Below are positions 32,491-41,197 of a DNA stretch of 64,000 bases, one piece after another (position 1 is the first letter of the stretch; every line of letters starts with the position of its first letter). Both the position numbers and the translations under genes were made by a program. The notes under the pieces were generated by a model. The model had not been told where the DNA came from and searched no databases. It was given only the letters and a program-made list of their open reading frames with translations. Source of the DNA: Cytidiella melzeri (lineage: Eukaryota > Basidiomycota > Agaricomycetes > Polyporales > Irpicaceae); contig JABYQR010000144.1 of assembly GCA_022592445.1 (NCBI GenBank), positions 1 to 64,000 of the forward strand, read 5' to 3'.

Positions 32491-32799
32491 TGTCTTGCGA
32501 CAGTCGCGCAATCACCACTTTCCGCAGGTTCATGATTATGGGATGGTAAGGAATAGTCCAATCAGCCTCACCACCTTTAAACGTGGAGACTAGTACTCAC
32601 ACTGCAAACAATCCATCCGGATATCAGCCCATCGAGTTTCGAACCGTCTTGCCAGGTTGATGGACATAGGTATGGACAACAGTGGTGGCACCGATCATGA
32701 TGGATCTTGCTAAAACATGATGGATGAATGCGTGAACGTGAATGAAGAGCTAGGGACGAGCTTAGATCTCTGACATTGCCCCACAAAACACACTAGATA

Positions 32800-33800
32800 A
32801 AATTAGGTGCTGTACGTGCCAAGTAGAAACAATCGTAGGTGCTGCGGAGGTCGTAGATGCGACTGCTGTTAACCACGAGAAGTTGTCGATAATCTGAGGT
32901 TCACAAAGTCAAAAAACTTGCGGTCTAATAGCGGTAACGGTGGGTGTTGCTTGTCGACTCCCGCAACATAGCACGGTCATTCCAGCCCTCTTCGTAAAAG
33001 TCTGCCGGCGGAATCAGCTAGCGCACTCGCCCACGCTGTGACTGCCGCGGGCATTGTGATGGGTGCGTACGCGGTCCGATGCGAACATCGGCGCCCTTTC
33101 AGTCTTGATCAAGAGATGCAGCGAACGCGGTCTTGTTTCGCCCCCTTTCCTTGCTTCAAACCGGTCTGAGATCCATGGACGCAGTTGGAGCATGGAAGGC
33201 ACGCACCGGCATTTACAACTATCCCGCGCCAGGTCGAAACGCCATGCCACCAAAGCACGATCGCCAATGATTTATGGCCTCCCACCTTGTCTCAGCCTCG
33301 ACCTCTGGCACTGTAAGCGCACACTTGACATCAGCGTCCCAGTCGAACGAACTTGCAGCCGGGGTCTGTGGTGATATGCAGAGCAAGCTCATCTCATATC
33401 TTCGGTAAACATTATCAATCATCAGGCCCATCCGCAACGAAGCTCAAAAACAAACCTCTGCCTTCCAAGAAGGTGGCTACCTTGTTTCGTTGGTAGGAAT
33501 TTATTTCATTTGCAGACTCCATGTCGCCTCGAAGCACCGCGGTTTGAGACTCGACGAGACTCACATGATGATAGCGAGTAGCTGTAGATGTTTACATGTT
33601 TGGCCTGCGAGGTAAACGCGGTTGTGCGCGAGGATGTAACCAAGCTGATACAACGGTCTATCCAAATATATATTATTGTAGTTTGCGTTTTGCACTGAAA
33701 TAAATGCCACTTACTGGTCAAAAGGATCTGAACTCTCTTCTACGAGATTATGTAAACGCCTCCTCCACGCCCTCGTTGTCCGTTGGGGCACCCTGCTATG
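32800..33800 (-). pseudogene. Decayed partial copy of the beta'-COP gene (3' half)
   Basis: Several stretches match the intact gene at 41170-42490, including the region with AWRFDLARDS, the LLIKTERAP segment, the DVNIYSYSLS segment and the GGGGCACCCT region. Deletions, frameshifts and stop codons break it throughout. It starts near the last coding exon and ends around 33800, so only the C-terminal alpha-solenoid part was copied. It is adjacent to paralog C in the same orientation as the functional pair. Confidence 0.82.
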
Positions 33801-33844
33801 TTTACGACTCGGATGGGAATCAAGGAAGGATGCTGATGTTAGCA

Positions 33845-34074
33845 TTGGTGACATACGTATTCTAGTAGTACTTGCGCCAATAATCAGACCACTTATTCAA
33901 GCAACATCATGTCTTTAACTGCGCATGCAGCGCACACGTGCCGTACGGAGAGTTACTTACTCGGCTTGCGAGTGGTATGTATAAACACTTTCGAGCTAGA
34001 ACTCCAATCACGTTTCGTCCCTCGTTGCCTTTGCACGACCTTTACAGAAAGAAAAAAAAAGACCAAGGTCCAGG
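33845..34074 (+). repeat. Repeated flank before the lectin gene
   Basis: Similar to about 30890-31095 after paralog B and about 23450-23640 after paralog A. Shared runs include GGCTTGCGAGTG and the TTTCGAGCT/CCTTCGAGCT region. It links the lectin gene to the duplicated units. Confidence 0.6.
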
Positions 34075-35020
34075 ATGCCTATCATCGCAGAGGGAGTGTA
34101 CAAGATTGTAAATGCCAAGGCTCGAAGCAGCGTCTTGACAATGGACGTGTCGTTGGCCTTGGCTCCGACGTACGTCTTTGGTCACCCTTGGATAGACGGT
34201 GATTGTAGTGACCAGCAAAAGGTGTGTTTCTTGCTTGGCTGTATGCGCCTGATGGTTGAAATTAGTTGCGCAGTGGTTGATTGAGAACGCGGGAGACGAC
34301 GGGTACACGATCAAGAACGTCGGTACGCAAAAGTTTCTGTCGCTCGCTGGGAATCCGGGGGATGGTGCCGTTGTCTACGGGACTTGGATTCCTACGAGCT
34401 GGACGTTCAAGTATACAAAGATCGTGCCGTTGGCTCATCGGTTAGAGGACAGTTTACGTTCGTCCCTTTTCTCAATGCTGAGTGTTATGTACTAGGATCT
34501 TTGCGAAAGACACGTGGTTGAACATTGACTTGGACAATTGGGGGGATTCGACGCCGGGGACAGTCAGTGGTCTTTCACTCACTCATTCGATCTGTCGTCT
34601 GACGTTTGGTGCACACTTTTCAGGGACTCAAGTTGTGGGGCTGGGAGAACGACAATGATAGGCCGCATCAGTGTTGGTTTCTTGAACCGAGTGAGTTTGT
34701 GACTGTTGTTATATCTACATGCGCGCTGACTGTTACGACAAGTGGATGAAGAAAAGCCAACGACATGCGCTAGCGAATCCTCAAAGAGCGCGTTGCCGTT
34801 CGTGTCGTCTGTCAGTCGCGGTCAAACCCACAACGCCGATGAAACGGACAAGACGTTTATGCCGATGTCGGATGGAGATACGAGGGACGAGGTGACGACG
34901 CGTGGGACGTCAGAGACGGCTACGGTGACGGTCAGTGAGGACGAGGAGTACGTTGTGACTACGAGGACGAGTGAGACAAAGACGACGATCGTGACGAAGA
35001 GGGCGAAGCGGGTTGGTTAG
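34075..35020 (+). CDS. Ricin-B-type beta-trefoil lectin with a disordered tail
   Basis: Five exons (34075-34221, 34274-34440, 34496-34562, 34624-34690, 34743-35020) give 241 residues. Residues 1-145 form a carbohydrate-binding-like beta-trefoil: MPIIAEGVYKIVNAKARSSV, QQKWLIENAGDDGYTIKNVG, TQKFLSLAGNPGDGAVVYGT, AKDTWLNIDLDNWG and HQCWFLEP. The QKW and QCWFLEP ends of subdomains are typical. Residues from about 150 onward are Thr/Ser/Glu-rich, with repeated TVTVSEDEEYVVTTRTSET-like text, and should be unstructured. There is no signal peptide, so it is probably a cytoplasmic fungal lectin. Such lectins in mushrooms often act in storage or defence; the ligand cannot be told here. Confidence 0.82.
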
Positions 35021-35793
35021 TGGGTGTTGAGGACGCTCGTGTACAATGTTGCTGTCGTGGTTGAACATGTTGCGCTCGGCTGATTGGGCTCTCGTTCTTG
35101 ACAAGCCCCGGTTTGACACGCGACGCTCGGTTAGGCCCATGTGCAGGGTGAGTAGGTTTTAAACTATCATGATGAAACAGCGTTAAAGATTTACTGTTGC
35201 AGGGTTGAGGAAAGCGACAAGGTTAGTACTGAAGCTTACTCGGTCCACAGCATCTACAATCGCAGACTAACCGAGTGTAAATGACAGACTGTCGTAAGCG
35301 TTGAATATGTTACGAAGATTATCGGAGGCGAGGCAGTGGCGGAGGGTTCCTGTCGATGCATTACTCGTCCTCGTACTGCCCATTTCAACTCCCTCGTCTC
35401 GTGCCCAGCCTCGTGCATGCGCCTCGCCTCGTGCATTATTTATGATTATTTCCTGGTCACTAGGTGGTTTCGTCGAGAAGACACCTCAACGGACCAATCG
35501 GAGCCCGCGCCACACAACGCTTTTGGAACTATCACTTCCAAAAAAGGCAACAGTGCAAGATCATCCATGATCCACACTCCTCCCACTATAAATCCCACCC
35601 GACGCCCGTCCTTGGCCCCCACAAGCGCACCTTTCTTTCTCCCCACCACCACCCTCCCTCCCCCGCCCTGCGTCCCTCCCCGCGACAGCCAGCAGCGACT
35701 CGACCCACGCTCAACAAGCGACCTTTCTTGCCTCTTGACACCAACTCAACCCGCATCTTGTCACCACCAAGCGTACTCTATCAGACACCAGCG
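35021..35793. other. Lectin-P450 intergenic region
   Basis: Holds the lectin 3' end and the P450 promoter. A CTATAAATC TATA box lies near 35586-35594, about 200 bases before the P450 ATG. A C-rich leader follows. Frames reading into the P450 from 35336 and 35464 are leader read-through. Confidence 0.55.
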
Positions 35794-37879
35794 ATGCATC
35801 CCCTCTTGTCTTCTCTCTCCACTCTCCAATGTCTTGTTCTCGCGATATCCGTCTCTCTTGCATATCTCGCCGTTCTCGTCCTTTACCGCCTCTTCTTCTC
35901 CCCTCTCTCTGCCATCCCAGGCCCATGGTACGCCGCCGTCTCTGACCTTTGGATTACCAGCCATGTCGTTCGCATGCAGCAGTGCAAGACCGTTCAGGCT
36001 CTCTTTGAACAGTACGGTCCCGTCGTACGTATCGCACCGAACAAGGTCGCATTTTGCGACGCCACCACCATGAGGAGCGTCTACTGCCTTCACAAATTCG
36101 ACAAGAGTCCGTTTTACAAGGCTCTGCTCACGTACGTCTATTCATACTCTACGCGACTCTCGCACTCACTATGTCCTAACAGGAACAACAATGACCACGC
36201 GTGAGTATCGAGCACCTGACCAGAGCGCCTGTAGGCGGCTGACCACGCTTCTTTGTAGCATGACAACCCTTCCTCACGCCGAACACACCATTCGCAAGAA
36301 GAGCTACTCTCCGCACTACATCCCGTCCAACCTCGCGCTTTTCCAGCCAGAACTCCAGGATTTCTCTCTCAAGCTCACCGATGTGCGCCACTCTTCTCGA
36401 TCTGTTATTTTTTGCAGCTCACATCTTTTCCGCTCAGGTTCTCGAGCGTATCGCTGGTAAAACTTCGGTTGAGAGCCTCGACTTGTTCCGCCACTTTATG
36501 GTCGATGTCATCTCTTGCACCGTATTTGGCACCCGTAGCGGCTCTCTTGAGAACTGGGCTTCCAACGTTCGCGATCCCGTCACTGTCGCCGTGTACGATT
36601 TTCCTACGCGTGGTGTCCTCGTCAGTCTCATCTCAAACGCAGTCTGTTTTGTTATTGATCCTTTCGTCAGCGTGGCGCAGTCCCATCGTGGGCGTGGAAC
36701 CTTGTCTGCCGTATTCCTAACGAGCGAGTGCGCGAAGTTTGCAACTCGGACAACATCATGGCCGAGGTAAGCGTAACCCGTTATCCAATCGACGTCTTCT
36801 CACGCGCATACATGTACCAGTTTGTAGGAGCCCGGTTATACGAGACACGCACCAACATTCAAGCCGGCAAGGTCGGGCTTGACGGCGATGCTGACAAGAT
36901 GCCTCTCATTCAGCGCATGCTCCAATATCGTATCTTGTCTACCCATGAGGGTATGTGCGACCAAGATGTGATCTCTGAAGCGATGGGACACCTGTCAGTC
37001 CTAGTTTCTCTGACGATGCTGAACAACTTGTGCTAACAAGACGTGTGTCGTAGTATTGCTGGCGTCGACACTTCCTCCCTGTCCCTCTCCTACATGTTTT
37101 GGGAGCTAAGCCGCCGTCGCGACATCATGCAGCGCCTCCAATCCGAGCTAGATGACGCAATGTCCGACAGGAAGGTTGTCCCGGATATCAACACCCTTAT
37201 GCATCTTCCGTACCTCAATGCCTTCATCAAGGAAGGTAAGATCTATCTGTCTTGTCTTAAGCATCTTTGTGTGATCCTAATACATCTTTGAGTAGCTTTG
37301 CGCATTTACGGTGCTGCCCCATCGCTTCTCGAACGTGTCGTACCCTCCCGCAGCTGCGGTGCTGTTTCCAAGGCTGATGAGGACTTTGATATGATGGGTT
37401 ACGCGCTCCCTCCTGGTACCGTCGTGTCTACTCAAGCCTGGAGCATGCACCGCGACGCCGAAATCTTCCCCAGCCCTGAGACCTTTCTCCCGGAGAGGTG
37501 GTTGGCCGTCGATGGTTCTGACGCAGAAGATGAGAGGCTCAGTCGGTGAGTGGAAGGTCATTTATTTCGCGGGTTCAGTTGCCAACGTTCTGTTCTAGTA
37601 TGGCTCAGCAGATGATTCCCTTTGGAGTCGGCACACGTGTCTGTGGCGGCCAGAACCTTGCCCAGATGATCCTGAGGATGGTTGTCGCAGTCACTGTCAG
37701 GAACTTTAACGTGTCTGCCAAGGCCGAGGAGACGAACGAGCGCAGCATGGAAATCCGAGATGCATTCGTGAGTTCTTCGAATATTGGCTTGTCGATCTTT
37801 GATCTGACGTCGGCCAACGCAGACCATTTTCCCCGCTTCCAAGGAGTGCAAGCTCACGTTTACTCCCCGAGCTCACTAA
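35794..37879 (+). CDS. Cytochrome P450 monooxygenase
   Basis: ER-anchored haem monooxygenase. The N-terminus is a membrane anchor (CLVLAISVSLAYLAVLVLYR) with the hinge SPLSAIPGPW. The I-helix reads TIAGVDTSSLSLSYMFWELS. The K-helix ExxR is EALR, spliced at about 37235/37296. PERW follows, and the haem loop FGVGTRVCGG contains the axial Cys. About eight introns are present, including an 18-base micro-exon (36182-36199) that restores frame between KALLT and AMTTLPHAEH. All P450 hallmarks are present, so it should be functional. The stop is at 37877-37879, after ECKLTFTPRAH. I cannot name the CYP family. It lies between the secreted-precursor paralogs, which may or may not matter. Confidence 0.88.
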
Positions 37880-39002
37880 ACGCTCGCGCTGCCGCGCAAT
37901 CATACCCCGTCTTGCAAGCTCAAGGCGTCCGTTGTCCCCGCTCCTCTGTGTTCGTTGTCGACATGTTATCCAAAAGCGCTCCTTGGACCGGTCTCCGTGG
38001 TCGCCACAGCTTTCCTACTCGCTCTCCTAGTTTTCTTGGTTGATACGCCTTGTTGTCATGTTTTTGTCACGCACCGCCATGCCCTCGCGGGCGTTACAGC
38101 GGCGAACGAAACGGGGCTTTTGTCGTAAGCGTCTGTTCGTCTCTCCCCTCACCACCCCCTATTCGACGGTACTCGCCGCTGTTTGACAGAGGCTGTGGTC
38201 ACTGGTGGTGCCTCATGCACTGGGAGAGGCAGATTGCGTAATGTCGTAGATGCTTTGTTGTATGTTATTACCCGTAATAATTTTCTTGTACTGTATGTAC
38301 AAAAGTCACTCGTTTGAACATACGAATATAATATTTTTATTCTTGGATTCAAGGATGTCTGTGGCAGGGCAGTGGCGAGATTGTGTGTGGCGTGAGTGCC
38401 GTCAAGTCACGATGTCCCCTTGTTTCTGAGTGGGATGTTCCTCATCAACGCCACCAAACAATCAGTACAGAGATGGTTCCTGTCCTTGAGATCTGCTACT
38501 TGTGGCGCAGATCAGTGGCACTCGAGCAACATCTGTGGAGCTAGTAAATCTGTTCGAGAGAAAGGCTATAGCAGGCCGTTGCGAGGGTGTCTCGACGCCC
38601 AACGACTTGCAAGCTAGTGTTGTCACTCGGATCACGCAGTTGTTCACCTCTTCGGTAAGGTAAAGTATTGTTGCCAGTGGGGGGCCTCTCCAAGTAAATA
38701 AAACAAAATAAAACAGAACAGGAAAAACAGGATACAAATGTGTATGTACGTGATGTTCCTTGGTTCGAAACTTCGTCGCAGAAAGAAAGAAAGAGAGAGA
38801 AAAAAAGAAAAGAAAAGAAGTCCATATTCGTATCCGTATCCGTTGATGCTCGTTCGCTGTTGGAGGTTGTCAGCTTGGATAGAGAGAGGGAGAGGGAGGG
38901 GAAAGAGGGAGAGGGAGGGAGAGGGAGAGAGGGAGAGGACTTCTCACCGTTTCTTGCTTTTCCGTTTTTCTTGTGGTATGGATGGGACGAGAAAAAAGAT
39001 GG
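37880..39002. other. Gap between the P450 and paralog D, GA-rich
   Basis: Convergent 3' ends. Strongly purine-biased tracts of GA and GGGA type occur at about 38776-38820 and 38880-38940. A similar tract has expanded inside the last intron of paralog D (39100-39165). No credible exon is seen. Confidence 0.5.
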
Positions 39003-40506
39003 CTAGTTGTCGTCGTCTTCGTCGTTGTCTTCGTCTTGGCGCTTCTTGGGAAATCCTACAATATTCCCCACCCAAATGTCGTTCAGTCAGTCGAACGCAA
39101 GAGAAGGCAAGGCAAGGGGAGGGGAGGGAAGGGGAAGGGAGCGGAGGGAAAGGGAAAGGAAAACTCACCGCCTGGTGGGAGGTCATCTAATTTGGTAAAG
39201 CGATGGCTAAAGAGGGAGAACGCGCCGCTAGCAAGGTCGTCTTCGTTGTCGTCGTCGTCGTCGAATGCCTGATGCGCGGCTGCGGCTTCTTGACGCTTCA
39301 GCATCATCCTTGCTAGTACCTCCCTGTGTGTTATATAACCCGCACATAATCAGCAATGGAAAAACCGGAAGACAACAATTTTGGTGTCACTTGCCGTTTG
39401 TCTGCTTGCGATCCGGAATAGTAGTCGTACAGGGCTTTGTGGAGCGCGTCGTCGCCGCTGCCGCCGTCTTGGCGTTTCCGCGACACGTACACTCCTACGA
39501 TATTCCCCGCCAATAGTCAGTCGGTCATCCATGAAAAACAGCCGCGAGGGTGATTTTTTGAAGAGGGGACTCACCGCCGGATGGCACGTCATCTTTGCTG
39601 AAGGCGTGACCGCCGAAGAGGGAGAACGCGCCGCTAGCAAGGTCGTCTTCGTCGTCGTCGTCGAATGCCTGATGCGCTGCTGCGGCTTCTTGACGCTTCA
39701 GCATCTTTGCTAGTACATCCCTGTGTGTTATAACCCACAGAATCATCAGCAATGAAAAACCGGAAGACATCAAGTTTGGTGTCACTTACCGTTTGTCTGC
39801 TTGCGTTCCGGAATAGTAGTCGTGCAGGGCTTTGTGGAGCGCGTCGTCGCCGCTGCCGCCGTCTTGGCGTTTCCGCGACACGTACACTCCTACGATATTC
39901 CCCGCCAATAGTCAGTCGGTCATCCATGAAAAACAGCCGCGAGGGTAATTTTTTGAAGAGGGGACTCACCGCCGGATGGCATGTCATCTTTGTTGAAGGC
40001 GTGACCGCCAAAGAGGGAGAACGCGCCGCTAGCAAGGTCGTCTTCGTCGTCGGATGTTGCTGCCTCTTGGCGCTTCAGCATATCTGCTATCTCCCTATAT
40101 AGCCCACATTACCGCAACATTCAGCATATAAATTAGAAGAGACTGTGGTGAATAAGAACTCGCCGTCCACGAAAATGATTCCACACCGGATCGTTGGCGA
40201 CGTCACGACGCGCAATGTTCTCATGGTTCAGCTCCCTGCACATCAGCACGCAATATACAAGTTCAGTATGCATGTCAAGGGATACGGCCAAAACACCCGC
40301 ACGAACCTGCGGGCTAGGTTACCCAGTGCTTCTGCGAGCTGATCCACATCGTCACGCCTCTCTTGTAGCTGATCCTCGTGATCGAGCAACTTCGAGGGGA
40401 CGCGGCGAGCAGCAATATCAAGCTTATGTGGAAAGCCAGATCTCCGGGACATGGCGACTGTAGAGCCGACAGCCATGGCGATAGCGACTACGCAGGTGAA
40501 ACGCAT
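39003..40506 (-). CDS. Repetitive secreted Kex2-type peptide precursor, paralog D
   Basis: Eight exons (40506-40307, 40235-40164, 40094-39970, 39889-39790, 39720-39575, 39494-39395, 39323-39169, 39055-39003) total 951 bases: 316 residues and a stop. Signal peptide MRFTCVVAIAMAVGSTVA; propeptide with QERRDDVDQLAEALGNLARR; then two alternating modules. The long module recurs three times (MLKRQEAA..., acidic run, DDLASGAFSLFGGHAF, KDD, PSGG). The short one recurs twice (VYVSRKRQDGGSGDDALHKA, then YYSG, then ADKR). A final PKKRQDEDNDEDDDN closes the chain. Every module is bounded by KR followed by Q, as expected for Kex2 cleavage and release of Gln-starting peptides. Introns 2 and 6 use GC donors. 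The exons are phase-matched (2/1 and 1/2), which lets them duplicate without frame loss. Function unknown. Confidence 0.78.
39100..40095 (-). repeat. Tandem exon-intron repeat of about 395 bases
   Basis: Exon starts 39889 and 39494 are exactly 395 bases apart, and 39720 and 39323 are 397 apart. Exons and introns are nearly identical between copies; the 80-base intron differs at about one position. The duplication is therefore recent and included introns. The first long module (40094-39970) has a shorter acidic stretch, and the last (39323-39169) has diverged at its end. Confidence 0.88.
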
Positions 40507-40720
40507 GGTGAATGGGTTCGCTTTGTGAGTAGATTACAGGAAAGTGTGGAGTGGGTGATTGAAGTTTGAACAAGGGGCTGATAGAGGTGCGTGAGCGTTT
40601 TGTGCATGGGTAGAGAGAGTGGCACTTCACTCACCAACCAGTGCCTTGGAATGAAAGAATGAGAAACGATGAAGAGTGTGGGCTCGGCCTGGAGGGAAAA
40701 GCGACTGGAACTGTGACCGT

Positions 40721-40859
40721 CTTATATACATAGCCAGCCCCGTGAAAGCACATGGCATGTATTACATGCGATACAGTGGCTATGTGCTGAGAGGCTGAGA
40801 CAAACATTCTGCAGCAGGTTCCAGTGATCCCGAGACAGGAGAAAATCAAGCCTGTTTCA
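40721..40859 (-). promoter_or_regulatory. Conserved promoter block and TATA box of paralog D
   Basis: On the minus strand, GAAACAGGCTTGATTTTC leading to GTCTCGGGATCAC (about 40824-40859), then TATATAAG (40721-40728). Next come GGCACTGGTTG and a GTGAGT 5'-UTR donor near 40640. The acceptor ATCAG lies before CCCCTTGTTC. The layout matches A, B and C. Confidence 0.7.
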
Positions 40860-41197
40860 TGTTCTGGGAGAGTTAGAGAATGCTCGTCGGGTAACTTCCC
40901 GCACAGTTACCAAATTTGTGACGTTGACATGATAGTCTCATCAGCCTCACAGTCTGACAATGTGGAGACTGGCACTCACACTGCCAAAAATGCACCCGCA
41001 TCGCATCGCACGGCATTGTGAGGAAGTTTTGCAATTGCCGAGCTGAAGTATGGACATCAGTGGTGGCACAGACCGTGATAGATCTTGCTGAAACGTGATG
41101 TACGAAGAGCTGAAGACGAGACCTTGATAAATCTCTGACAATGTCCTCCGAAACACACGAAATAATATTAGGTGCTGTACGTGCAGTGTTAGAACAA

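Noticed and set aside
38740..39310. Overlapping Lys/Glu- and Arg-rich frames on both strands
   Set aside because: They arise from GA-rich low-complexity DNA in the last intron and 3' flank of paralog D.
39350..40035. Arg-rich frames such as ETPRRRQRRRRAPQ on the minus strand
   Set aside because: These are shadow frames of the duplicated exons. The spliced frame gives SRKRQDGGSGDD and divides exactly by three.
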